From Atherinomorus stipes (Eukaryota; Chordata; Actinopteri; Atheriniformes; Atherinidae), in the NCBI GenBank assembly GCA_023101725.1, contig JALJCO010008621.1, positions 2,215,001 through 2,279,000 on the forward strand: a stretch of 64,000 nucleotides of DNA. Reading direction: 5' to 3'. The notes under the pieces are model-generated. The model was given only the letters and a program-made list of their open reading frames with translations, was not told the origin of the DNA and did no database searches. Position 1 is the first letter of the stretch. Each line of letters opens with the position of its first letter. Of the stretch, positions 1 through 11,935 are shown one piece after another. Made by a program: the position numbers and the translations under genes.

Positions 1-1123
1 TAACATATCTTTGAATTATGAATGTTCGCCAAAGTCCTTGACAAGGTTGTCAGAACAAACTGATTTTTTTTTTTTTGACAAAAATAGTAATATGTCTCCA
101 TATCTATTTGGATATAGAAAAGCAGCACAGTGCATGTAAGGAATAAACTACCACAAAACGTAAGGTCTGTCCTAAAAACTCTTATTTGCCAAAACTTTTA
201 ATTATGCTTGGGAGTTTTCTTTTTGAGTCAATCCTCTTAAATATGTGATGACGATGATCATGTATTTCATGTTCATTTCTGTTTATACTATATGTAACTC
301 AGTGTTATGTATTCTCTTGTCTGACTTTTTTTTAATTACGTTTCAGCCTATAGGGTTGCCTTAGGTATGAAATGCGCCATATAAATAAATTAGCTTTGGC
401 TTGGCCTTGCCATGCACGGATATTTATGCATTTATAGAAAATGTAGATGTGTGAGAATAGGAAGTTTATTTTTCAGTATAAACACAGTGTAGGTGACCTC
501 AGGTCAGGTGGAAGGTTTCTTCCAAAGAATTAGCCCATAGAAATTTAAAGTACTTTCTGCAGACTTCAATTTGATTCTTGGAACACATAAAGACCTGCAT
601 CTGATGCCCTGAGAGACCTGATCGGGTAGACAGTGAGTAAGTCAGAGACTGAGGGAACAAATAATTAAGTACTTAATGCACTAGTAGGAAGATTTTAAAG
701 GTAATTCTGCATTAAACAAGTTGTCAATGCAGTGACTTTGGTACTGCAGTCATTTCTCTGTTGCTGAGCTCTGGCCGCTGCATTCTGAATCAGTTAGTCA
801 CCCCACTGATTGTTTGGCTAATCTTATGAATAGACTACAGTAGTCTGACCTGCCTGATCTGAATGCATAAACAAATTTTTTAGTCCATTGAGTTATAAAT
901 TCTCCAATTTCATATTTTTTTAAGTGCAGCAGCTCTGGTGATGGTGGTAATGTAACTATCTACACTGAGATTAGTGTTCTAAATAAAGTTCAGATATAGC
1001 AATGATAAGTTTAAGAGGCTGGGCAGTTGGCATCAGACGACCATGAGACTAAGGAAATATCACAGCTACCTTTAAGTTGAGGAGACCATTGTTCTCTTAG
1101 ATTGCTGACAAGGCAAACTGGAC
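1..1123. other. Intergenic DNA, no gene seen
   Basis: AT-rich DNA with stop codons in all frames. I see no exon-like segment with paired splice sites, no RNA gene and no clear transposon end. A short poly-T tract lies near position 65. Confidence 0.5.
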
Positions 1124-1348
1124 AATGGGCTTTATGCATAATTCCACTACTTCCTGAAATTAAACCAGCTCCTTTGTCTGTCTTTCATCAGTGGACAAAC
1201 TGATTAATCCAGGTGTGTCTGGCCATTGTCCTCATGTTTAATGAGCTCAGGCACAACTTGTCAGGCTAAAATTGTCCAATAATGAAAGACAGGAGACAAA
1301 GGAACTGGCTTAAGTTAGGAAGTTGTGGAGTTGTGCATAAAGCCCATT
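1124..1348. mobile_element. Foldback MITE, copy A
   Basis: The two halves of this 225-bp segment are inverted copies of each other. The left end reads AATGGGCTTTATGC and the right end GCATAAAGCCCATT, and the matching continues inwards through the TTCCTGAA, CCTTTGTC and GTCTTTCAT blocks to a short central loop. A second copy with the same ends and interior lies at about 54930-55162. A transcript would form a long hairpin. There is no coding capacity, so it must move, or have moved, using another element's transposase. The superfamily cannot be assigned because no clean target-site duplication is visible. Confidence 0.7.
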
Positions 1349-2258
1349 AATAAAGACGTATTCAAGTTTATTGATTTGTTTTTAAATACTAGTGCAAGCA
1401 ATGATGTTCATGCAGAGGAAAAACCTATGGTGGACCAAATCTACAATTAATTTTAAAAAGCCTCTTTATGACATGCCATTACTGCTAAAGGTTAGTGAAA
1501 AAGCTGAAAGAAGTCACAGTGCAGCTGGGTGTAGGCAACATTGTCTTTAGAAGTGTCAGAGGAAAACAATGGCTTTAACATAAAAAGGGCCCATTAAATT
1601 ACAGTAAGTAGACATCAAAAAGCAGTGGTGATGAAAGACCCTTTGCTGTGTCTCCTGCTATTACCAGCATCTTGGCAAAAGCATAGACCTTGAGCATACT
1701 GAAGAAAACACGACCAACTGCCGGCTAAGACGTACAGCCTGCACAGTTTCCAGATCAGAAGGTGGTGTTCTATGAGCATGATTCTGTATGATTCAGCCAA
1801 TAAAACTTGTTAAACTGTCTGCTTGTGCACTTTCAGCTGCATCGGAGTTCATATACCCTGCCAAGATACGGACTCAAATATAGCACATTGGGTCATTCCA
1901 TGAAATCGGTGCCTTTTACGTCTCCACGAAGTAATCAGCCATAAAATTATGATAACAACAAATTAAAGTGCATCTTTAATGTCCTTTATAATGGCATAAA
2001 AACATTCCCTGAGGTGAGGCGGTAACTATTTTTTCTCTTGGGTTTACAAAAACAAGAAAATGTTTCTTAAAAAGGGAGGGGGAGGGGATTAAACATTTTT
2101 TTTCACTGTGCAGTTTTGGAATCACGTGACACCTTACGTCAAAGTGGGGGAATTCCACACCTGACCAATGCTAAACAACAGTCAATCAATGGCTAGACAA
2201 CAGCTGATTACTGGCTACACATCTTTCTGAACATCCATCTTCTTTCTTAACCTCATCC
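1349..2258. other. Intergenic DNA, no gene seen
   Basis: Short ORFs only, without splice context or recognisable domains. No repeat with defined ends was found in this stretch. Confidence 0.4.
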
Positions 2259-2365
2259 TTACAGCTGAGGTTTTGGTCTCCCAGCAAGCACCTTCTTGAT
2301 CACTGCCTGAGACATCCTCTTCTCCTTGGCCTGACTCAGCCACAGCGGGGTCTTGGCAGCAAAGA
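2259..2365 (-). other. Unassigned exon-like segment
   Basis: On the minus strand a long pyrimidine tract ending in CCAG (plus positions about 2366-2380) is followed by an open frame of about 35 codons that ends in TAA at 2261-2259. The predicted peptide is basic and contains AKTPLWLSQAKEK and ends in KVLAGRPKPQL. This looks like the last exon of a gene or of a captured gene fragment, but no upstream coding exon was found, and I do not recognise the peptide. The same frame is also open upstream of the acceptor, so a chance ORF is possible. Confidence 0.2.
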
Positions 2366-2399
2366 CTGGAAAAAAAAAAGTACGTAGTATCCGGTCACG

Positions 2400-5300
2400 T
2401 CTGAAAAGTGGAAAGTGAAGACAGTTGGGCGTTTCCCACCATCGCCATCTTGCCGTGTCGCATGTGTCGTCACTCTCGGAAAATACTAAAATGGGCAAAG
2501 GCAAGGCCGCTCCAAGCCATGGGGCAAATGATGAACGGCCAAGCTAATGCTAACCAAGCTAATCTGAAGTGAACAGGAACGAACAAAGCTAGGCAGTTTA
2601 AGACACGCTCAGACTTGCTGTTAACTTGACTAAACCAAAAATGTTTTTTTGAACCAGGCTGTAAACATGTTTATTTCTGTTGTGAAGTTGGTCTTTTTAA
2701 CATGGGACTCCGTGGGGATTTTCTCTGTTTTGGAGACAGCCCCTAGCGATGAAAGATCTACAAGTATTTGACTGAGCTTCCAGGCTTCACTCTTTTCCAG
2801 CAGAGTTTGCTCCTTGCTTGGCAGCGTTAGCTTCAGTTTTAGCGTTAGCTGACGCAGTTGATGGGGCTTCTTCTGCTATTTTTCCGTGTTTTGCACTGTT
2901 CCTTTAAACATCTAGGGCTCAAAGCCATAGGCAGAACATATAAAGGCCCGTCCGCAGGATCAGCCCAGCAGTAAAAACACTTTGCGCTGGCCATCCCATT
3001 GTTTTCTTATGGAGAGCTGTGGCGCCGTGGTGATACCTTAGAGAGGTAAGATGCTCTGCCTGCAACCCGCAGAACTGCTACTGCTTTAAATCTAGACACT
3101 GTGTTTTCTTCACCGCCTTTACAGCAGAAAATCATGAGAAATGCGAGGATTTTTAACAGGAGAGTAACTGGAAGAGGAAGGAAACTCTCGCCCCTCCAAA
3201 CTGAGCTCATGTTTGGTTTTCAGGACTTTTTCTCTTCCAGGACGATTCATGTCGACTCCTCTGTCACTTTCAGCGGCTCACACCAACTTTTCTTCACATT
3301 TGCTTTCCTAAAAGCACTTTGTATGAGATGTACGAGCGGTGTTCTGTTATGGACAGAGTCAAAGGGAAATGTTCTTGCTGTGCTTTGCTGAGGTTCAATG
3401 AAGCAGGTTGTCGGTGGAATAACACACACAGACACTATCACTGTTTGACGGATATTCATGTCCCAGATGATCTACTGGAACAGTCTGTCGCCTCTAAATG
3501 GAGATTCATCATCATCTACCGCTTAAAGGGGAAACTCAGTAACTTTTTTACCTCAATAAATGCTTTTCAGAATCCCCGTGGGGCTAAACAAAGTGTTTAC
3601 GGAGCGATTCAATGTCCCCCCCCTCCCGCCGGGGCCTCTGGCCTGCGAGCAGCTCTATGCAATTTTGCCTGCGCCGACCCGAGCAGAACTTGCGACAACA
3701 GAAACCACTGTACGGTACTCAGGTACACTATGTACCGAGCTGCTTCCAGCTCTGATTTTAACCAGACTACCAGCGCTAATTCGAAGAAAACATTTCTTTA
3801 GCTTCACACCACCTAAACACGGCTCCTGGCTCTCATAACCAACTCTTTGCTGGACCAGAGTGATTCACGTAGCTTGGGCTGCCTGGGCGCCGGGTGAAGC
3901 ATCACTGCTTCAGGCTCAATAATCACTTGTCACGTCCGCAAAAAGTAAATAAAAGTTTGTATTCTTACTTGCTACTCGCCAACACCAGAGAAAAATATAA
4001 TCCACGGCATATTTACAATCGCGGGTAAAATGTCCTGTTTCAGAAAAGACAGGTCTTTGCTTTGAGCAGAGACCCTGAGCCCTGAGGGGACTCCTCAGAC
4101 AGAGGTTGTTGCAGACATGTTAATACTAAAAGTTTGAGTAAAGGGGGGCTTTAGGATAGCCCTTGGTACTGACCCACTTAAACTATCATATAATTTGTTG
4201 GCTTGTCAAAATTTATTTTCAAAAGCTAACTTCCTCTTGTTTTCTCTTTCATGCTTTAAAGATTTGCCACTATTGAAATATTAAGTGCTTTTAAGCAGCA
4301 ATATTCGACTCAACTTCAAAACGTAATATTACTCTCCAGTGAAACTAGATTTTTACTGAAAAATACAAATGTAGCAGCTGGAAGCCGACTGGAACTCTTC
4401 ACCGGTCGGTACTTGTACACTCATCACTGTATCAAATGCTACATCCACCAAAGATAAAGCCCTGAGAGGCACTTTTGGCTGGATGATCAAAACGTAAAAC
4501 ATGAATGAAGACACAGCTGTCTTTTGGTCTCATTAATGCCTTATTGGGGTTGTTAAGTATTTATCATCTAGAAGCGAGATACTTCTAAAATGAGCCATAG
4601 GATATAAAAGACAAAGCCAGAGTAATCTTAGTTATGTCTGCTAGATCGCTGAGGATCGGGAATTAAAAACATTTGAACTAAATCCTCCAAAAAGGGAATT
4701 CACTTTGCCAAGATCAGATTCTTTTTAAGATAAGAATTTTAAACTGGGACACTCTTAATAAATCTGACTTACTCAGTCTTGGATTCAAGACATAAGGCAT
4801 GCAGAGATCAATTTTCAAACTATACAGATCATAATCTGATCTGACTCTTTAGAACCTCTGACATGGTTTTCAAACAAGACCTCTTTAAAGTCCTGTAGAG
4901 TTATTTGATATACTTGACAAGATATATCCAATTGAAACCATACAGCTTTCAGAAGTTGAAGGACTTTACACAAAGAAGAAAAAAATCATTTTCAGGCTGT
5001 GCTGTTCACAGAATGATGAGAGCCTTGGGCAGAAGTAATGAAGAAACATCGAAAGGCTGTGACTTTGGAACATTATGGGTTTCAATGGTTAAAGCTTTGA
5101 AAGTTGTGATATGTTTGTAACTTTAAATTAAAAGAATTTCAAAAATCACATGAACTCAGGTATCCACTGTAGCCTACTTTATACAGAACAACATATAATT
5201 CAACTATGAAGCACAGTGAGATTCAGAACATTTAAATAAATAAATGTGTCACTTGCAGAAAGTGACTCTGGTCCAAATAAATTGATCTGATATGAATTTT

Positions 5301-5740
5301 TCACAGATGGGAATTCCCCACCGTATAACACATTTCTTTCTACTCTCTGAGTCGCAAGACATTGAACATGGCTGCTTGGTGTGGGACTGGGAATACAACA
5401 AAGGAATATAGCCTACGAGTAGATTGAAAGCTGAAGAACATGGAGACCACGGATGTTAAAATCCAGTCAGAAATCAGGTTTTTGTTCAATTTATATGCAC
5501 ATCATTTCTAAGCTGAGGAAATTCATGAAGCAAACCCTGAAGGTGTATAAAAGTCTGGATGTCAGGCAAAGAATCTTTTACTGTTGGAAGGTTTGTTTTT
5601 TTACCTTTTAAATGGTGCCACACTTGTAAGGAAAATGCATTTGTGGGATAAGCAGCAGAGCTGAATATGTGCATTGGGCCCATGAAAATTTTTCCAAATC
5701 TTCTCTGCCGATGCCAAACAGCTTATTTTTCTGAGTCTGC
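2400..5740. other. Intergenic DNA with a GC-richer block
   Basis: From about 2400 to 3900 the DNA is visibly richer in CG dinucleotides than its surroundings and has short overlapping ORFs on both strands. Fragments such as TTCCTTTAA near 2898 and TTAAAGGGG near 3526 resemble ends of TTAA-flanked fish transposons, but I could not pair them into a whole element. From 3900 to 5740 the sequence is AT-rich and I see no gene. Confidence 0.35.
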
Positions 5741-5822
5741 CTTGTTTATTGGATTGGATTGATGTTTGAAGAAACAAGACATATTGAAAATATTATAATT
5801 TATTCATTTAACAAACAAGGGC

Positions 5823-6210
5823 TTCACCAGCATGCAGAAGCACCAAACACAGCTACAATAGCCCGGCATCTTGTCCTCATGCTGGTCACCAGCTTGGTCA
5901 CACACTGCTGTGGGATGGCATCCCATTCTTTAGAAAGCATTTTTCACAAGTCAGCAAATGTAGTTGTGTTGGTCATGGGATTGGCACTGGTTGGAGAATC
6001 TCTCCTCGATATCTCTGCATTGAGATTGCCTCCAGTGATGGCAAGCTTTGTTTTCCAGAGATGCCGCCTCGCACGATCACACTGCTTTCATCAAAAGCGG
6101 TTTCCCTATCAGTGCAGCAATCAGCATGATGTTTTCCCCATCTTCTCTACACTTTGATCATATGATCAAACTGCTACAGGCAGAATCTGGACTCATCCTT
6201 GAATATAACA
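5823..6210 (-). pseudogene. Dead Tc1-like transposase fragment
   Basis: Minus-strand translation gives pieces of a Tc1/mariner transposase in the right order. KDESRF, the first catalytic aspartate block, lies near 6183-6200. It is followed by a stretch resembling the family's mid region (SVIVRGGIS, then MQRYRGEILQP), and then the C-terminal part EWDAIPQQCV ... LVTSMRTRCRAIVAVFGA near 5830-5935. Stop codons interrupt the frame, and the segment holding the second catalytic aspartate and the NARPHTA/DLNPIEH region is missing. It is a decayed, internally deleted copy with no possible activity. Terminal inverted repeats were not resolved. Confidence 0.7.
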
Positions 6211-6430
6211 TTCTCCCACATGTACAGGTTCCAGCACACATGTCCAGTGCAAGGACCAAACAAACCAACTTACAAACCAATTGATATATTAAGCCCCAGA
6301 ATATTTCCACTTTTGCTGTATAAATTGTTAAATCTAGAACAGAAAGACAAGTTAATAGTATAACCCCATAACTAACCTTTTTATCCCACCTTTAATCTAA
6401 GTTAAGCCTAATGTCAACAGTAACCCTGAC

Positions 6431-7534
6431 TTTAAAGGAGCTGTATCACACTTTTCAAACGTTTCAAAAGTCAACTATGGGCATATATAAGCTAAATATG
6501 TTCCCCTCACCACTATAGAAACTAATTTGGTGTTAAATATTAGGTTTTTTATGTGTCTACTTTCCAACACGGAAGAAAGATGGCTGACTGTACTGAATCA
6601 CTGAAGCTCTCGACCATTGCAACATGTTTTACGCCCATTTCATGACGTCGCCCCAGAAGAGACACGGACTTTGAAGGGTCGGCTTCGTCACTCACGTGGA
6701 CGTTATTTCTAAACATTGATGGATAATTGGACTCCAAGAGACGGGATAAAATGGAGCAGCCTGGTACTGCAGGTACTGCCTCTAACATGCAGTACCACAG
6801 AGACCCTGACAAAGTAAGTAAATTAGCAAACAAATCATAGGCTAAAAGTTAGCATTGAGCTGGGAGAAGTTTTCACTCACCGGTGTTGTTGTCTGCCCAT
6901 GAGACGCTTTTATGGTGGGAACTGCGTCAGGTTTCAGAAGTAATCCCCGAGAAAAAAACACTTTACTGCCCGAGATTCATGAAGTTGTCAGGAGTGAAGT
7001 TCACAGACAAAGTTGAGGGTTTTTTTCTGCTCATGAAGATATAATCCAACCATTTCTGGCAAGTTGATTCGTCCAGTAAACTCCCACACCAAACACAACC
7101 ACATTTTTCCCAACTTGCCATCCTCTAGAGCTAAAAAAAATAGATATTTTCTTCTGAACTCTGGAGCAAACGTCTGTTAGCTGATGGCTGTTTATCTCTG
7201 AGGAAATCTTCCCGCAGGCTGTTCGCTTTTTCCCCAGAGAGTGTGGGTAGGATTCTCCTAACACTTCTTTGAGGTTCTTGTGAACAAAGTGGGTGTCTTG
7301 CTACGATGCTGCGCATGCATATTTGTCGCTTAATGATTGGTGCCACCTCGTTACGTACACAGTTGGTCAGTCGGTCATGTTAAGGGAGCTGGAGCTTGGC
7401 CTGAATATTCATATCATTCAAATATGCACAAATAATGAAAAAAAATGACTTAAATGAAGTTTTTATGAGGAAATAACACAGTAACATGCTTAAAAGCTCT
7501 TAAAAGTCCATTTTTCATAATACGGTTCCTTTAA
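6431..7534. mobile_element. TTAA-flanked DNA transposon, non-autonomous
   Basis: The left end TTAAAGGAGCTGTATCA and the right end (reverse complement TTAAAGGAACCGTATTA) match as imperfect terminal inverted repeats, each abutting a TTAA. A TTAA target site is known for piggyBac and Kolobok elements. The 1.1-kb interior has no transposase domain that I can recognise. It does contain an ATG at 6751 followed by 21 codons and a consensus donor (AAA|GTAAGT, exon-like 6751-6813), which may be a relic first exon or a captured gene start. Family assignment is by ends only. Confidence 0.5.
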
Positions 7535-9970
7535 CCTTGAAAGTCAGGAACTTTTTATGATACGATTTGCATAAAGTGGATGTGTTGTGCTTTGTGCCTA
7601 ATTTAACAGAACCCACACTGCATAAGACTCAATTTTATACATGCCTGTTTTTATACAGCACTTTTTGAATCCATACGTGCTCCCTAAATTATACAAACAC
7701 AGCTGGCGATTCAGCCTCTGAGAGGAAATGTATTTCTTTGCCACATATGCTGGCAGCCAACAAAAACTGGAAGCTAAGATGAGTTGGACATGGAGCTCTC
7801 TTAGTACATCCATTACGTACACCTGTTATTATGGGCACTATTGCAAAAAATGTCCACAGCAGTACCACTAAATGTGTAGTCTTTATAATGACTCATTTTA
7901 TAAGACTTAGCTTTGAAAAAATGCATGAAATGAGACTGAAATGTTCTTCTGTTGATAATTTCCCGTTTTCTGCAACACTTATGGGTTAAAAGTCACTGTG
8001 CAAATGCAAATAAAAAGGGAAATTAGATGTACCATGCAGTAAATGGTCGGAAAAGATGAACCTTATGTGCATGTACATTTCTTTGCACATTTTGAAGTGT
8101 GAAAAATACATGTAAATGCTGCATTACATCAGTGAAAGCAAAAATAATTCCTATTGTGTAATTTATTTCAGTGCTCTTCATGCTTATTCGTGCTGTTGGC
8201 GAATACAGTCAGAAACTATGGACTGTTTGTAATCAACTTTCTGTCCAGCTGAGCAGCAATGTTTCTTCTTCAGTATGTCTAATACTCCTTCAAGGCATGT
8301 AAGGGCTGTTTGTCAGCACCATTCTGACATGTCCCAAAGGGGAGGTGATGCAGGGACACTGCTGGCGCTGACTCAGCATTTCAGTCTCTACAGAGGTCTT
8401 ACTGATGTCCATCTCTACTGTTACCCTTTCGGAGATCATCTCGGCTACAGTTATTCTAACAGTTTGTTGAAGACAGGCACCACTCCATTATTACTCCCAG
8501 TATGGTGGGTTATTTAGACTGGCTGAGGGCGCCAGACTGCAGCATTCATTTGTTGAAGCTCTGCACGCCAAAACACATATTGGCAAGTTTATCCTAAGCA
8601 TGTGTCAATTCTAAAATGATCCTTATGTTGCTGATGAAAGATACCGCATGGATCTGAAGTAAATGAGGTTTGTTGTATTGGACTGGAAATATAAAAAGGA
8701 CTTTTCATTTTATCCTCTTTGAAACAAATGAGAAATTCCTTTTCTAAACTTGTGAACTTTATTGCCTCTCATTCACAGGGAGAAATAAAGAACAGGCAGT
8801 AACAAGACACAATCAAAACTCTCTCTTTGTATCATAGGGAGCTAACACTGATGTTTGGACAGATGTTGATTTGAAATCTTTTTTCAGGAAATCTCACAAT
8901 CATGGTGCTTAATTTAGGCTGTGTGTAATATCTAACAGCTGTTATCCTGCAAGACCAGTATGGTTCATTACAAAATATCTTCTCAAACAGTCTATTTTAT
9001 TGGATTACATAGATTATAATGGCATCCTTTAATCTTTTCAATACGGTAAGATAGATAAAAAAAAAAAAAAAAAAAAAAAGAGAACAGAAAATGACTGGCC
9101 TGGCTGACATGTATGACTGCACTGGATTAGCAGCAATGTCTTGTGAATTTATATCTTGCAATTTAAACATTCACTTTTTATCTCAGCTATTTAGTACACA
9201 TCATGTAATCTTAGGGGGGAAGGGGGGGGGGGGGGGACATAGAAAGAGTGCTCTTCTTATATTTTGTCTGTTGCCTAGCTTTTGTTTACCTGTCTAGTCT
9301 CAACTTACAAAAAACAGTGAATAAAAGAACGGCTTTTCCATTAACAAATCACTCAAAACCATCTCATGTCATTTGACACTGATCATTCCCTAAAAAGGCA
9401 AGTTGAGTACAATTAAGAAGTCTGACTTTGACTGTGACATTATACATGTGTAAAATGCAGGATTTTATCAGGACAGTTTCATGCAACTTCAGTAATATCA
9501 ACTTTGAGTGTTTATCTCCATCTACTGGTCATATTGGGAAGTTCTCTCCATTTAGTTATACACCCAAGGATGGAAAGAATGAATGCTAGTTGTTTATATT
9601 AAAAATCTGTCATAAGTTTGATAGATGATGCTCGGTATTATTACAGGGGTAAATGTAAGAGGCAAAAAGAAAAAAAAAAACAATACAGATGGGAACCAAG
9701 TGAAGATGTGATAAGATGTAAACATGAACTGTTATTTTAGCTCTCCTGACAGGTCATCTCTGAGAAACTTGGATAAAGTACAAGATTATAGTGTTCAAAG
9801 AAGGGAAAAAGTGGAAATGTTTGACAGATAGAATGAATTCAGTGTATATGATGCATTTGACACTTCCATGACACAAACTCAGAGCATAAAACTTTTTTCC
9901 AGAATTTTATTCTTGAAATTATTTTATAAAATCTCATTTACATTTCATTTCATTTAATATCTCTTCTATA
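7535..9970. other. Intergenic DNA, no gene seen
   Basis: AT-rich DNA with only short ORFs. It has a poly-A run at about 9058-9079 and a poly-G tract at 9214-9236. No transposon ends were identified. Confidence 0.4.
9214..9236 (+). repeat. Poly-G tract
   Basis: An almost uninterrupted G run (only two A's) of about 23 bases. A small ORF that reads through it as poly-glycine is not a gene. Confidence 0.9.
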
Positions 9971-9973
9971 TAT

Positions 9974-9975
9974 GC

Positions 9976-10068
<93 letters not shown>

Positions 10069-10100
10069 CATACACACACACATACATACATACATATATA
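9974..10100. repeat. (TG)n(TA)n(CATA)n compound microsatellite
   Basis: A short TG run, then about 78 bases of uninterrupted TA (9987-10064), then CATA/CACA repeats. The TG and CA flanks around a TA core make the tract self-complementary, so it can extrude as a cruciform. Tyr-Ile repeat ORFs predicted on both strands are artefacts of the repeat. Confidence 0.95.
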
Positions 10101-10227
10101 TTATATTATATTCACCAACAATTTTGGCTATTTTCCCTTTCCGCCCCATTAGATGCCCATACATTGATCGTATCATAAGGTCCATACCCCTTCACATACA
10201 CATTGTGCGATGATCCTCAGTGCCAAA

Positions 10228-10266
10228 GGGGGGTGGGGGGTGGGGTGGGGGGGGGGGGGGGGGGGG
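10228..10266 (+). repeat. G-rich tract
   Basis: Thirty-nine bases of G broken by only three T's. The separated G blocks satisfy the usual G-quadruplex pattern. Confidence 0.9.
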
Positions 10267-11274
10267 TTGGAATGGGTTGAGGTGGGGGATATGGGTATGG
10301 GCCTTGTACTGAACATGCCAAGAGGAAGGTTACAGAAACAGGGAATGGTAAAGAGGCTGCCTAACTACACCACCACTGTTAATATCGTTAAGATAACCAC
10401 ACAAAGAGGTAAAGGGAGTATTAACTTCCACAATGACTTGAGTGTTTCCAGTGTGGGTTAAATCAATAATGTTAAAATGACTTGATGTATTCCATGACTT
10501 CTGCCGTTTCAACATCAGTTATTCATAACTGCTGATTATCATGATTTAACCTCCACATTAGACATTTCAATTCATTTCACTGTTCAAAACAGCGCTCACA
10601 AACTTAGCAGCAGCCCTCAAGACTGTTTAGCCCTTTGTAGTGACCTACAAGTTATCAGCCAACGATTAAAGTCAAATCCACATCCCATGGTGTGTGACAA
10701 GGTATCTATGTTGATGATTTCTCTTTCTTTCTAGGCTTCTTAAAAAGGCCAACATCTACAGACACATGTCTAATCTTTAGCAAAACACAGATATGTTACA
10801 TTAACTGTACATCCAGGCAAGCCGTAGGATTCTTTTCTGCTCCAGAGAGATATTTGTTCTTCATTTGGCAATATGATCACTCTTGCAACATGGCTCAATA
10901 CTTCTACAAGTCATCTTTGTTGCTGGTATGATTTTCAAACTGAAATACATCTAGGCTATATAATCAAAATATTTAGAAAGGCTTTGTTAAATGGAAAAAT
11001 TGCACATCTCCCTTAAAGTCATTACAGTCTTTTGGGCGCTCAAATTAACTGATGTTGCCCAAGAACATCTTTCAAAGAACCTTCAAACTACATCAAATTG
11101 GTATCAAAATATCCCTTTTTTTAGTTTAAACAAGATTAAGACATAATACACTGATTTGAGGTTTGAGGGGAAGGAATGAAAAGGAATAAAGTAAATATAG
11201 CTTCCTGAAACCAGCATCATTTTAGGCAATACCAGTATATATACCAAATTTGGTATTAAATGTCTAATATATAT

Positions 11275-11275
<1 letters not shown>
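10267..11275. other. Intergenic DNA, no gene seen
   Basis: No exon-like structure and no recognisable repeat ends, with unremarkable short ORFs only. Confidence 0.4.
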
Positions 11276-11278
<3 letters not shown>

Positions 11279-11355
<77 letters not shown>

Positions 11356-11373
11356 CATACACACACACACACC
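11279..11373. repeat. (TA)n(CA)n microsatellite
   Basis: About 70 bases of TA followed by CATA and CA units. It directly abuts the left end of the MITE with Tc1-like ends that starts near 11377. Confidence 0.95.
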
Positions 11374-11376
11374 CTA

Positions 11377-11848
11377 GTTTACACACCCTACTATTAAAGA
11401 CGGAAAAAAGATCAGCTTCCAGTGAAATAAATTATATTGATAAAAGTAATAAATAAAAAAAATTGAAAATCATGACAATGATTTTGAATTGTGGTTCAAG
11501 AAATATATTAAGAAATATATAAACAAAAAATAAAACATACAAACAAGCATTGTTGAGCGGCACTGCAATCAAGTGTTTTATGTAATGTTCAATCAGATTG
11601 CACCTGTTGGCAGATATTTTGGCCCACTGTTCATGAGCACGGTCCTCAAATTTGTCTGGGACAGTTTTTTTTTTGTTTTTTTTTAAACCACAATTCAAAA
11701 TTAATTTTAAAGTTTTCTAAATCACAATTTAGCAAATTGTCATTTATTATTTCCTTTTTTCCAGTTTCTTGGTATTTGATTTATTTATTTTTTGTGTGTG
11801 TGTGTGTGTGTGAATTTAGCCTTTTCTTTAATGGGAGGGTGTGTAAAC
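11377..11848. mobile_element. MITE with Tc1-like terminal repeats
   Basis: The left end GTTTACACACCC followed by TACTATTAAAG and the right end (reverse complement GTTTACACACCC followed by TCCCATTAAAG) form terminal inverted repeats. The interior is about 470 bp, AT-rich and non-coding, though it keeps a stretch near 11620-11660 that resembles Tc1 element interiors. A TA lies next to each end, but the exact boundary at the right end is off by about two bases. Confidence 0.5.
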
Positions 11849-11879
11849 TTTAAAGAACACTCTCTCTCATACACACATT

Positions 11880-11911
<32 letters not shown>

Positions 11912-11935
11912 CGAACACACACACGTGTGTGTGTA
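11792..11935. repeat. (TG)n and (TA)n(CA)(TG) microsatellites
   Basis: A TG run lies at about 11792-11812, inside the MITE, and a TA tract at about 11883-11911 is followed by a self-complementary ACACACACGTGTGTGTGT stretch. Confidence 0.85.

Noticed and set aside
9934..10213. Three overlapping ORFs with Tyr-Ile repeats on both strands
   Set aside because: They are translations of the (TA)n microsatellite and have no coding signal outside it.
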